A DNA stretch of 57,864 nucleotides, taken from positions 1 through 57,864 of the forward strand of contig MKVK01000042.1 in NCBI GenBank assembly GCA_001898825.1. Direction: 5' to 3'. The DNA comes from Magnetospirillum sp. 64-120 (GTDB taxonomy: Bacteria; Pseudomonadota; Alphaproteobacteria; Rhodospirillales; Magnetospirillaceae). The notes beneath the pieces are model-generated. The model was not told the origin of the DNA, did not search any database, and was given only the letters and a program-made list of their open reading frames with translations. A program made the position numbers and the translations under genes. Positions 15,128 through 23,415 of this stretch are shown here, one piece after another (position 1 is the first letter of the stretch; each line of letters opens with the position of its first letter).

Positions 15128-16297
15128 ATGAAAATCGAAGACCTCTCTCAAACAGACCTTTTACACCTGATCGAACGATACTATGCGGGCGATAAGGTCA
15201 GTAATCTGATCAAGGCATTTGGCCTCGACCTGAAGCCTAATCAGTTTGTAGCGGCGCTGCCCCCAGAAGAGTTAGATCAGTGTTGCCGTCATTGCGGCAA
15301 CACCTTGTTTCGCAGTCGCAGTTCCCGCTCATACTCGCTCGTGACCAAGCCCCCGCACTGTCCTGTTTGTGGTCATTATGAACTTGGTGGAACGGGAAGA
15401 TGCACTTGCCCTGCCTGCAAGGAAGAAAGAAGCCAAATCGAACGTGCCAAGATCAATTCTGTTTCTGAAGCTATATCCTCTTATCTGAGAGAGCAGGTTC
15501 GCCCACCTCGCGACTACGCAACGCTGGATATTCGGCAGAAAGTTTTCCTTGCGGCGTTGTTGCGAGCTGCAGGTGACGAGACATGCACTTTCATAGATCG
15601 AGTCGACCAAAGCACTAGCAAGCAGCCAATCGCGCCGACGGAAGAATATATCAGGGAGATGCTCCTTGAACTCTGGAATTGTGGCGCGATCTACGTTTCT
15701 GACGAGAGCGAAGTCGAAGCCTTTGGCGTTGAACAGCATGCCGATGGGCTAAGGGTTAAGGGCGTTTATATATTCAAGACGTGCTGGAACGTCTGTGTTA
15801 CCGGCGCCACAGTTATCGAGATGATGAGGCCGCGTCAAATTGAGCCAGATGCGGATGCTCTCTCATTTTGGATCGACATGTCCGTATCCGAAGCCTTAGC
15901 TTACCTGAACAACGAAAGAGCGCGAGTAGGGTTAGACGCACCTTCAGGCGAAAAGACAACTGCCATCATACGCATGATAGTGGAAAAGTATTCGACGGCA
16001 GAGGCAGTCTTCTTTATCTGGGTTACGCTCCGTGACGTTGTTTATGCGAGAGAAAGCAAACGACTAAATCGAGTTCATGCAGCAAACTGCATCCCCGTTT
16101 ATCTCTCAAGCAAGTTTGAGAAATATATGTCAGAGGGATGGGAACCGAAATCATACAATCGCTTTGGAGCTCAAAGCCTCGCGAGCGACATCCTATACAA
16201 TAACGTCCTCGGACTTCGCGGCGACGGGTTTACGAAACGCCCGTCTCTCGAAGCCTTGGGGCGAACGGACAAGGTGTTGCCGCCTCCTAACGAATGA
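15128..16297 (+). CDS. Zinc-ribbon protein of unknown function, 389 aa
   Basis: The product starts MKIEDLSQTDLLHLIERYYAGD. Residues 52-55 (CRHC), 75-78 (CPVC) and the following CTCPAC form what look like one or two zinc ribbons, a common nucleic-acid or protein binding module. The remaining 290 residues are mainly helical without a recognisable enzyme motif. No signal peptide or membrane helix. The start at 15128 is the first ATG that gives a sensible N-terminus. The gene is moderately AT-rich and stands alone, divergent from the kinase operon and convergent with the gene at 16376. A role in island biology or defence is possible but unsupported. Confidence 0.7.
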   Translation: MKIEDLSQTDLLHLIERYYAGDKVSNLIKAFGLDLKPNQFVAALPPEELDQCCRHCGNTLFRSRSSRSYSLVTKPPHCPVCGHYELGGTGRCTCPACKEERSQIERAKINSVSEAISSYLREQVRPPRDYATLDIRQKVFLAALLRAAGDETCTFIDRVDQSTSKQPIAPTEEYIREMLLELWNCGAIYVSDESEVEAFGVEQHADGLRVKGVYIFKTCWNVCVTGATVIEMMRPRQIEPDADALSFWIDMSVSEALAYLNNERARVGLDAPSGEKTTAIIRMIVEKYSTAEAVFFIWVTLRDVVYARESKRLNRVHAANCIPVYLSSKFEKYMSEGWEPKSYNRFGAQSLASDILYNNVLGLRGDGFTKRPSLEALGRTDKVLPPPNE

Positions 16298-16375
16298 TCA
16301 TTTTTATCATTGTCGCCAAAGCGGCTGTTCAGGGCGTTCTTAGCCGCTCCGCACCAAGGGGTATCGCTTCTTATC

Positions 16376-18070
16376 TTAGGTTGCGGCGAGAGGCGCAGGT
16401 TCAAACACCGTGTATTCCGCGTGCCGCTTGTTGTTGGTCTGGGACGGAATGAAGATTTCCGCCGCGTTCCTGTCCGTCGCCGCGCTGACACGGATGAGCT
16501 TGTTGACCAGGGACAGTGTGACCTCGCCACCAGGGGCCAGTTCCTTGACGCTCTTGATCGCCGCCTGAAGTTCGCCAGCAGCCACCTTGATCTCGGTGGC
16601 GAGTTTGCCGTCACCGATGGGCGAGGTGAAATGGTGAACAGGCTCTATCGTCCCCTGCTCGTCCAGCAGCGCCCAATCATGGGCGGTGACCTTCATCAAC
16701 GTGGCCTCGCCATGGATGGCTTTCCGCAAACGGCCCTCGGCCTTGTCCTTGGCGACGCCCAATGTCACTGCGTACCAGTCGGCGAACGCGCCCTCCAATG
16801 GGACGCTTGCCCATTTGGCCTCGTCCACCTCGATGCGGGCCATCTTGTCGATGACCGTCTCGAAACGGACGGTCAGGCTGTCCTCGCCGCGCGTGATATA
16901 GGACATGGTTCCCGGAACGAGGTCACGTTCCTGCCATTTGATGCTCTTGGCCTCGTCATACGCCGCGACCGCCGCATCGTAGTTGGTAGCGGTGATCGCC
17001 ACAGTGGCGCGGACGGAATCCAGCTCGCTGGGGCCATCGATGGTGAACTTGGCGCCGAACTTGCCCAGCAGTGCGAACTTCTTCATGAAGCCGATGACCC
17101 GCGTGCCGAACCAGTAGGTGCCCAACGGGAGGTAATCCTGCCGGGTCAGCCGGGCATTGAGCATGCAGGTGTTGCGGCTGTTCTGCGACACCCGGACCTC
17201 GCAGCCATCCTCCCCGTTGATGATCTTGATCATCACCTTGGGCTGGGACAGCTTGCTGGCGTTGAACAGCTTTAGCAGCCGATCCAGCGCGGTCTTGCTG
17301 CTGTTGCTGTTCAGGGTGCCCGGCTTGCGTCCACGCTTGCTCTTGGCCTTTTCCGGCGCATTGGCGAGGATGAACTTCTCAAGCAGCGTCTTGCTGTCAT
17401 CCTCGGCGGGCATGCCGAGGAAATGGGCGACACCCGCATCGTCGAAATAGACCGCCGCCAAAGCAACCTTGCCCTTCAACGCCTCATCGCGAGGAAGGGA
17501 TGCGGTCTTCGTCGCCATCAATGCGGCAAGCCCGGCATCGAAAGTTTTTTGTCGGGTCTCCTTGGCCTCTGCCAGAGCCTTTTTCGCTTCGTCGGTTTCG
17601 CCCTGAAGCCGCCCCCACAGCTTTCGCGCCTCTTCAACGCCGCGCACTTCCTCAATGAAGGCGGCGACGCTGTTGGGGCGCTTGGCAGCGGCCAGCTCCA
17701 ACGCGGCGCTATAGGTGCTGATCGCCTTCTGACGGCGGTTCTTCGCGGCCTTTCCGTCTTCGTCGGCGGGAGCGAAGCCGTCCAGGTCAGGATCGAAGAA
17801 CGCCTTCACGGTGGGAAGGAAGCGACTGGCTTTCTTGCCGCGTGCCGCCGCCTTCACGCCCTTGCGCTGAAGCAGCCCGGCATATTGGGGCTTATCGCCC
17901 CAGGTGTTGTGGAACACGAAGGCGCGTTCCAGCGCGGCATAGAGGGCGAGGTTCTTCTCACGCTGGGATTGGTGCTCGTCCTTGGCCCGCTCATCGAACT
18001 CGGCGACGACGGCCTCGACCTCCTTGATCGCGTCCTCAAAGCCCGGTTCCACAACGTTCGCGCCGTCCAT
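16376..18070 (-). CDS. Large hypothetical protein with coiled-coil N-terminal part, 564 aa
   Basis: The first 220 residues are rich in Ala, Glu, Lys and Arg and look like long helices or coiled coil. A basic linker (KAKSKRGRKPGT, about 252-263) follows, then a beta-rich region with paired segments such as KFTIDGPSELDSVRATVAITATNYD. The C-terminal part (about 495-550: VAAGELQAAIKSVKELAPGG, then a VTLSL strand and SAATDRNAAEIFIPS) faintly recalls a sliding-clamp (DnaN-type) half-domain, but this is only pattern resemblance. No enzyme motif is evident. A palindrome at 18138-18154 lies about 70 bases upstream of the start. The gene is GC-rich and well formed, so it is real; function unknown. Confidence 0.75.
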   Translation of the reverse strand: MDGANVVEPGFEDAIKEVEAVVAEFDERAKDEHQSQREKNLALYAALERAFVFHNTWGDKPQYAGLLQRKGVKAAARGKKASRFLPTVKAFFDPDLDGFAPADEDGKAAKNRRQKAISTYSAALELAAAKRPNSVAAFIEEVRGVEEARKLWGRLQGETDEAKKALAEAKETRQKTFDAGLAALMATKTASLPRDEALKGKVALAAVYFDDAGVAHFLGMPAEDDSKTLLEKFILANAPEKAKSKRGRKPGTLNSNSSKTALDRLLKLFNASKLSQPKVMIKIINGEDGCEVRVSQNSRNTCMLNARLTRQDYLPLGTYWFGTRVIGFMKKFALLGKFGAKFTIDGPSELDSVRATVAITATNYDAAVAAYDEAKSIKWQERDLVPGTMSYITRGEDSLTVRFETVIDKMARIEVDEAKWASVPLEGAFADWYAVTLGVAKDKAEGRLRKAIHGEATLMKVTAHDWALLDEQGTIEPVHHFTSPIGDGKLATEIKVAAGELQAAIKSVKELAPGGEVTLSLVNKLIRVSAATDRNAAEIFIPSQTNNKRHAEYTVFEPAPLAAT

Positions 18071-18137
18071 CGAATGGCTCCATCATTCACAAAAATTCCA
18101 ATGCGGATGTTACGGAATTTTTGGAAATTGGCAACGA

Positions 18138-18154
18138 GCTTACATGACGTAAGT
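18138..18154. promoter_or_regulatory. Palindrome RCTTAC-N5-GTAAGT, copy 3
   Basis: GCTTACATGACGTAAGT has the same 6-5-6 geometry as the sites at 10134 and 14880, with one arm-end mismatch. It lies in the intergenic region about 70-85 bases upstream of the 16376-18070 start codon, a good operator position. Confidence 0.55.
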
Positions 18155-18188
18155 TCGCGAATTTTCGCGATGGCGGCGGCGGTGAATT

Positions 18189-18515
18189 TCAGTACTCGTC
18201 GGCCAGCATGATGGTCAGCACGCGGATGGTCACGGCAGGGTTCGCCGGATCGTCCGACGCGAAGTTCAGGTCGGTGTCGTAGTAGTCGATCTTCCAGATC
18301 ATGCGGTGCCCGCCAACATTCATGACCGCGCAATCGTGCTCGGCATACGGATCGTTATCTGGCGTGAAATCGGAAAACGCTGCGACGGCAGCAAGCACAT
18401 CCAGGACGGCTTGATGGCCGAGTGCCTGGATGCCCCTGGTGATGACCACCTTGCCACGACTGCGATCTCGGCGAAGTTGGTCGTTGAGTGCGGCGATACG
18501 TTCCGTCCGGTCCAT
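18189..18515 (-). CDS. DUF3768 family protein
   Basis: The 108-residue product matches the DUF3768 pattern common on alphaproteobacterial plasmids and islands: N-terminal RTERIAALNDQLR, then VVITRGIQAL, FTPDNDPYAEHDC, the hallmark WKIDYYDTDLNFASDDPANP, and the end TIRVLTIMLADEY. Length is normal for the family. Function is not established; it is generally found in mobile regions near antirestriction-type and partition genes. It lies between the integrase and the 564-residue protein, all on the minus strand, with about 100 bases on either side. Confidence 0.85.
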   Translation of the reverse strand: MDRTERIAALNDQLRRDRSRGKVVITRGIQALGHQAVLDVLAAVAAFSDFTPDNDPYAEHDCAVMNVGGHRMIWKIDYYDTDLNFASDDPANPAVTIRVLTIMLADEY

Positions 18516-18613
18516 GCGGCCCTCGCTGTTGCGCGGGCACGGTTCCGGGATTGGGCTTTGCGCCCGGTGCTGCTGCTATAGCTGTGGCGCGAGCGGGGCG
18601 TCTACGGGAAGGT

Positions 18614-20008
18614 TTATTCCTCGTCTTCCGCCAGCACCAGATAGGGGAATTTCGGGCCTTTCGGCTTTGGTTTGGCTTTCTTCCGATTGGCTTTCCGCAC
18701 CTCGGCCTCAAGCTGCTCGATTGAACCGGGTTTCGGGCGATACTCCGGCTTCACGTAGGTCAGTTCCTTGGCCTTAGCGCTGTTCCGGGCGTGCTTGTAA
18801 TGGTGCTTAATCATCTGCACCGACGTGCCCATGTTCTCGGCAAGATCGAACACATCCACGTCACCTTGGAGAAGTCGCGTGTCGGCATAGGTGTGACGCA
18901 GGGAATAAGGCGTCCGCCGCTGCTTAGTGCGCCCCATGCGCAGGTCGATCTCCTTTTCCTCGAACAGATCGTCCAGCATGCGGGAGAAGGTCGTGCTCGG
19001 CACGCCCAGCTTGCCACCCTTGTCATTGATGAATAACGGATCGTTTTGACCTGTCGCGATCTTCCGTGATTTTAGCCGCCTAATCGCATCCGCCGCCTCG
19101 GGCATCGCCACCACGTCACGCTCGCCGGTCTTGCCTTCGTGCAGATCGAGAATGACGACCTCACCACCGTCCTGTTCCAGCAAGTGAACATCGCGGTTCA
19201 GCAGGTTCATCGCCTCGCCGGGGCGCATGCCGCTGTAATACAGGAAGATGCAGTAATCCCGGAGTTGTTCTCGACGTTCGCGCGTCCTGCCGTTCAGCGT
19301 CAGCTTGGGCCATTCCCACAGCCACGCCTCAAGCACCTTCCATTCGTCGGTCGTAAAGCCATCTCGCTTGGTGCGGTTCTTCAGACTGACGCTGAAGGTG
19401 GCCTTGGGACGGTCCTCGTGCCGCATGTACCGTTTGTCGATGGCGTAATCGAAGATCTGGTTGAGGATCTGCATCTCGTGCATGACCGTCGTCGGCGCGA
19501 CGCTCCTGCCCCGATACGTCACCTGCTTATGCCGCCAGTCGATGTAGCCCTTCGCGATCTCGGTGGTGATACGCGCGATAAGGCGCACGCCCACTTCCTT
19601 GAAATAACGCTTCAGGGGAATGGCGGCCATGGTCGCCCGCTTCACCGCCGTCTTGCCGCGACTCCGGTCGGACTGCACCTCGGCAACGTATTCGGTGATG
19701 ACGTCCTCCAGGGACTTGTCGAACAGCGCCCCGGCGTCGCCCTTTCGGACGGCGGTCATCACCGCGCCGTACTGCATCAGCGCCCATTGCTTCGCCGTTT
19801 CCAGACTGGTGGTGGGGGAACCGTTCTCTTCACCACCCTCGCGGAGAAGCTGGATTTTGTAGGGGCGCAGTCCCTTAACCTTGATGGGGAAACGGACGTA
19901 CCAATTATCCCCCGCGTCCTCGCGTTGAAAGATCACCAAGCCCGGCCATTCCGGGAATGCGTACTTGCGACGCATTCCTTTGCCTTTTCCTCGGCTCTTG
20001 GGGGGCAT
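18614..20008 (-). CDS. Tyrosine integrase of the left genomic island
   Basis: A 464-residue phage-type integrase. Residues about 95-210 form the core-binding domain; the catalytic domain has Arg262 in YSGMRPGEAM, Lys293 in HEGKTGERD, Arg371-His372 in PYSLRHTYA and nucleophile Tyr404 in KHHYKHA. The usual His before the second Arg is replaced by Tyr368, and the LGH position reads NMG, so the active site is atypical but known variants tolerate this. A lysine-rich tail (KANRKKAKPKPKG) ends the protein. The ATG at 19975, with GAGGAAAAGG upstream, may be the true start. Its position beside holC and the tgtgta repeats at 20032-20098 mark this as the island end. Confidence 0.88.
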   Translation of the reverse strand: MPPKSRGKGKGMRRKYAFPEWPGLVIFQREDAGDNWYVRFPIKVKGLRPYKIQLLREGGEENGSPTTSLETAKQWALMQYGAVMTAVRKGDAGALFDKSLEDVITEYVAEVQSDRSRGKTAVKRATMAAIPLKRYFKEVGVRLIARITTEIAKGYIDWRHKQVTYRGRSVAPTTVMHEMQILNQIFDYAIDKRYMRHEDRPKATFSVSLKNRTKRDGFTTDEWKVLEAWLWEWPKLTLNGRTRERREQLRDYCIFLYYSGMRPGEAMNLLNRDVHLLEQDGGEVVILDLHEGKTGERDVVAMPEAADAIRRLKSRKIATGQNDPLFINDKGGKLGVPSTTFSRMLDDLFEEKEIDLRMGRTKQRRTPYSLRHTYADTRLLQGDVDVFDLAENMGTSVQMIKHHYKHARNSAKAKELTYVKPEYRPKPGSIEQLEAEVRKANRKKAKPKPKGPKFPYLVLAEDEE

Positions 20009-20031
20009 TTGCGGCTCTTGGCTACGGGCGC

Positions 20032-20098
20032 TGTGTAATGACTGTGTATAAAACGCTACTTTAAAGCGCGATTTTGCGCAATGTGTATCAATTGTGTA
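20032..20098. repeat. Four TGTGTA repeats beside the integrase, possible arm sites
   Basis: TGTGTA occurs at 20032, 20043, 20082 and 20093, between the integrase start and the holC stop codon. Short direct repeats here are typical of integrase arm-type binding sites at an attachment region. The crossover core itself could not be fixed because the other island end is not in the window. Confidence 0.45.
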
Positions 20099-20102
20099 TC
20101 AG

Positions 20103-20558
20103 CTAAGTCCTTGATTTTTCTTCCCAACCGCCGTTCAAATTTTGCTGGTAATAGACCAGTTGGTGACCGTCGGCCTTCCAGGTTTTCCAGCGGTCCCGCG
20201 CCGCCAGGACGGCGTTTTCGTCATTGCCGTCGAACAGGTCCAGGCAGCGGTCCCAGCCGTCCAGGCTGGTGGGCTGGGCGCCGTCGCATAAGACCAGGAC
20301 GGTGGCGGAATTGGGGTTTTCCTCGGACGCGGTCAGCCAGATGGGCTGAGCCTGCGCCTCGCCGTCGCGGGCCGAGCCATGCGGCAGCCACGAATCCTCG
20401 GCATAGGTCCACAGCAGGGCATTCAGGTGTTCGACCCGTTCCTCGGACCCGGCGCGCACCACCACGCGCATTCCCGCCTGCACCGCCTTTTCCAACAATT
20501 TGGGCAAGGCTTGGTCCAACGGCATGCGCAGCAGGTGATAAAAGCCGATCTGGGTCAT
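20103..20558 (-). CDS. holC: DNA polymerase III subunit chi
   Basis: The 151-residue product begins MTQIGFYHLLRMPLDQALP and has the order typical of HolC: KAGMRV-like VQAGMRVVVRAGS, LNALLWTYAEDSWLPHG, QPIWLTASEENPN and DRWKTWKADGHQLVYYQQ. Chi belongs to the clamp-loader complex and contacts single-strand binding protein. Length is normal for the alphaproteobacterial form. It is the last gene of a minus-strand group following two leucyl aminopeptidase genes. The island integrase abuts its 3' end, and the C-terminal residues could have been supplied by the element. Confidence 0.9.
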   Translation of the reverse strand: MTQIGFYHLLRMPLDQALPKLLEKAVQAGMRVVVRAGSEERVEHLNALLWTYAEDSWLPHGSARDGEAQAQPIWLTASEENPNSATVLVLCDGAQPTSLDGWDRCLDLFDGNDENAVLAARDRWKTWKADGHQLVYYQQNLNGGWEEKSRT

Positions 20559-20567
20559 GGCCGCACT

Positions 20568-21836
20568 TTAGCCCCCGGCCAGGGCATCGAACAAGCGCAC
20601 ACCGAAACCGACGGCGCCCTTGGGACCCCAGGCATGGTCTTCGTCGCGTTCCGATACCCCGGCGATGTCCAGATGGGCCCAAGGCACGGATGCGGCGACG
20701 AAATGCTGCAGGAAGCGGGCCGCGTCGTCGTTGTCGGGCACTTTCCCCCAGCCGCAATTCTTCCAGTCGGCCACATCCGAGCGGAAATCATCGTCGCAGG
20801 ATACCGCCAGCGGCAGCCGCCACAAGGGTTCGTCCTCGGCCTTGCCCTGCTTCAGCAGCTTGGCGGCCAAGGTATCTCGGTTGCAGTAAAGCCCGGCATG
20901 ATGGCGCCCAAGCGTGCGCACCACCGCCCCGGTCAGGGTGGCGGCATCCACCAGGGTGCGCGGCTTCAGATGGGCACAGGCCCAAGCCAGGGCATCGGCC
21001 AGCACCAGCCGCCCCTCGGCGTCGGTATCGACCACTTCCACATTCAGGCCCTTGTAGGAACGGATGATGTCGCCGGGACGCAGAGCCCCTGAACCCGGCA
21101 TGTTCTCGGCGATGGCCAAAACACCGGCCACATTGGCCTTGGCGCCACGCAAGGCGACGGATTTCAGGGCGCCCAGCACCGCCGCCGCGCCGCCCATGTC
21201 GCCTTTCATTTCTTCCATATGCTCGGCTGGCTTGATGGAGATGCCGCCGGTGTCGAAGGTAATGCCCTTGCCCACCAGAACCAGCGGCCTTTCCGTCGGG
21301 GCTCCACCATTCCAGCGCAGCACCACCAGGCAGGGGGGCCGGGTGCTGGCCTGGCCCACTGCCGCCAGCAGGTTCAAACCGTGTTCGGTGGGGTTCAACA
21401 CCTCGACATTGACGCCCAGCGCCGACAAGGCTTGCGCCTGTTCGGCCAATTCCGATGGCCCCAACAGATTGCCCGGCGCGGTGATCAGGTCACGGGCCAG
21501 GAATACGCCGTGGGCCACCGCCTGACGCTTTTCCCATTGGGCCTGCGCGGCGGCCGGATCGGCACAGCGGATCACCACCCTGTCCGGCAGTGGCAAGGGG
21601 GCGTCGTCGTCATCATGAAAACGGATTTGCGGCGCCCGGTAATCACGCAAGCACAGGCCAAAGGCCAGTTCTGCCGCTTGTGACGCCGACAGGGTCAGGT
21701 CGACCCAGGCCGGGGACAGGCAGCCGCGCAACAGCACCGCCAGCTCCGCCCCTTGGGCTCGCGGTCGTCCCTTGGCCAATTCCACCCGCACGGGCTGGTG
21801 GGCGGCCAACAGGCGCGACGATTCGGCGGCCACCAC
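20568..21836 (-). CDS. M17 family leucyl aminopeptidase (second copy)
   Basis: A cytosolic aminopeptidase of the M17 family with metal ligands Lys190 and Asp195 in LVGKGITFDTGGISIKP, Asp213 in KGDMGGAAAV, Asp272 and Glu274 in VDTDAEGRLVLADAL, and the catalytic Lys202 and Arg276. These enzymes remove N-terminal residues from peptides using two metal ions. The protein is shorter at its N-terminus than PepA and only distantly similar to the next gene. The start at 21836 is GTG; the open frame extends upstream to an ATT near the pepA stop, so the true start is uncertain. It lies between pepA and holC, 35 bases after pepA. Confidence 0.9.
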   Translation of the reverse strand: MVAAESSRLLAAHQPVRVELAKGRPRAQGAELAVLLRGCLSPAWVDLTLSASQAAELAFGLCLRDYRAPQIRFHDDDDAPLPLPDRVVIRCADPAAAQAQWEKRQAVAHGVFLARDLITAPGNLLGPSELAEQAQALSALGVNVEVLNPTEHGLNLLAAVGQASTRPPCLVVLRWNGGAPTERPLVLVGKGITFDTGGISIKPAEHMEEMKGDMGGAAAVLGALKSVALRGAKANVAGVLAIAENMPGSGALRPGDIIRSYKGLNVEVVDTDAEGRLVLADALAWACAHLKPRTLVDAATLTGAVVRTLGRHHAGLYCNRDTLAAKLLKQGKAEDEPLWRLPLAVSCDDDFRSDVADWKNCGWGKVPDNDDAARFLQHFVAASVPWAHLDIAGVSERDEDHAWGPKGAVGFGVRLFDALAGG

Positions 21837-21870
21837 CTGGGTGGCCGCATCCTCGCAAACCGGGCTGAAC

Positions 21871-23361
21871 TCAATCCTCGTAATGGTCGGCCACCAGTCG
21901 GTCCAACAGACGCACGCCGAAGGCGGTGGCGCCCTTGGCGCAGGTGGCGGTGTCCTTCTTGGACCAGGCGGTGCCGGCGATGTCCAGATGGGCCCAGGCC
22001 ACGTCGCCGACGAAGCGCTTCAGGAACTGGGCGGCGGTGATGGAACCGCCTTCGCGGCCGCCCACGTTCTTCATGTCGGCGATGTCGGACTTCAGCTGCT
22101 TGTCATAGGCGTCGCCCATGGGCAGGCGCCACAGGCTTTCGCCCACGGCGGTGCCGGCCTTGGTCAGCTTGTCGGCCAGCTTGTCGTCGTTCGAGAACAG
22201 ACCGGCATGTTCGCCGCCCAGCGAGATGATGATCGCCCCGGTCAGGGTGGCCAGATCGACCATGATCTTCGGCTTGTAGGTTTCCTTGGTGTACCAAAGG
22301 GCATCGGCCAGGACCAAGCGGCCCTCGGCGTCGGTGTTGATCACCTCGATGGTCTGCCCCGACATGGAGGTCACCACGTCGCCGGGACGCTGGGCGTTGC
22401 CCGACGGCATGTTTTCCACCAGACCGACGACGCCGACGACGTTGGCCTTCGCCTTACGACCGGCCAAGGCCTTGATGGCGCCGATCACAGCGCCGGCCCC
22501 GGCCATGTCCCACTTCATGTCTTCCATGCCGCCGGCCGGCTTGATGGAGATACCGCCGGTGTCGAAGCACACGCCCTTGCCGATGAAGGCCACCGGCTGC
22601 GCGTCCTTGTCCTTGGCCCCCAGCCAACGCATGACCACCAGCTGGCTTTCGCGGTCCGAGCCCTGGCCGACCCCCAGAAGCGAACCCATGCCCAGCTTCT
22701 TCATCTGCTTTTCGCCCAGGATTTCCACCTCGACGCCCAGCTCGGTCAGGGTCTTGCACTGGGCGGCCAGGCTTTCCGGATAGATGACATTGGCCGGTTC
22801 CGACACCACGTCGCGGGTCAGGAACACACCTTCGGCGATGGCTTCCAAAGGCGCGAAAGCGGTCTTGGCGCCGGGGGCAGCGGTCAGCACCGCCAGCTTC
22901 TTCACCGACGGCTTGTCTTCCTTCTTTTCCTTGGTGAAGTACTTGTCGAAGCGATAGGAACGCAGCAGCGCGCCGAAGGCGGCGTTGGCGGCGAAATCAG
23001 CCTCGGAAATCTTCAGGCCGGGCACCGCGTCAATGGCGACGGCAACCTGGGAATCACCCGAGCTCAGCACCTGGGCCAGACCAGTGCCGCCGAAGCTTTG
23101 TGCCGCTTGCGCATCGATGGAATCGGCCTTGCCCAGGCCCACCAGCACGACGCGCGACACCTTGGTGCCGGCGGGCGCCAGGATGGTGAGCACCTGATCC
23201 TTCTTGCCGGTGAACTTGGAGGCGTCCACCGCCCGCTTGATACCCCCCCCGGACAAATCGTCCAGGGCCTGGGCGGTGGGGGTGAACACCTTGTTTTCCA
23301 AAACGCCGACGACGATGGCGCCCTGGTCGGGCAAGTGCGGCTTGGCGAAGCTGATTTTCAT
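21871..23361 (-). CDS. pepA: Leucyl aminopeptidase PepA
   Basis: A 496-residue M17 aminopeptidase of full length. The N-terminal macro-like domain (1-170) is followed by the catalytic domain, with Lys262 and Asp267 in FIGKGVCFDTGGISIKP, Asp285 in KWDMAGAG, Asp344/Glu346 in NTDAEGRLVLADAL, and catalytic Lys274 and Arg348. The product hydrolyses N-terminal residues from peptides as a hexamer; in some bacteria PepA also binds DNA. It begins MKISFAKPHL, with an AGAGAGG-like sequence upstream. It is first in the pepA-M17-holC group; gene pairs pepA-holC are common in proteobacteria. Confidence 0.95.
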   Translation of the reverse strand: MKISFAKPHLPDQGAIVVGVLENKVFTPTAQALDDLSGGGIKRAVDASKFTGKKDQVLTILAPAGTKVSRVVLVGLGKADSIDAQAAQSFGGTGLAQVLSSGDSQVAVAIDAVPGLKISEADFAANAAFGALLRSYRFDKYFTKEKKEDKPSVKKLAVLTAAPGAKTAFAPLEAIAEGVFLTRDVVSEPANVIYPESLAAQCKTLTELGVEVEILGEKQMKKLGMGSLLGVGQGSDRESQLVVMRWLGAKDKDAQPVAFIGKGVCFDTGGISIKPAGGMEDMKWDMAGAGAVIGAIKALAGRKAKANVVGVVGLVENMPSGNAQRPGDVVTSMSGQTIEVINTDAEGRLVLADALWYTKETYKPKIMVDLATLTGAIIISLGGEHAGLFSNDDKLADKLTKAGTAVGESLWRLPMGDAYDKQLKSDIADMKNVGGREGGSITAAQFLKRFVGDVAWAHLDIAGTAWSKKDTATCAKGATAFGVRLLDRLVADHYED

Positions 23362-23415
23362 GGAAGAGAGGTCCTTTGCGGGAATGCCTTTCTTCCAATG
23401 TAGCGCCCTGGCGCG

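Larger units (their letters stand above)
1..20102. mobile_element. Genomic island (right part; left end outside the window)
   Basis: The segment left of holC holds mostly accessory genes: two tyrosine recombinases, a PIN-domain protein, two FixJ-like regulators, a modification-type operon with glycosyltransferases, DUF3768 and several unknown proteins. It ends with a full-length integrase (18614-20008) directly beside the 3' end of the core gene holC, the usual arrangement at an island end. Base composition shifts visibly between gene groups; 3544-5210 is AT-rich while 5695-10529 is GC-rich, which suggests assembly from several sources. No direct repeat marking the left end was found, so the extent and a single origin are inference. 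Confidence 0.6.

Noticed and set aside
21772-23403. Open frame of 543 codons on the plus strand
   Set aside because: Antisense shadow of pepA.
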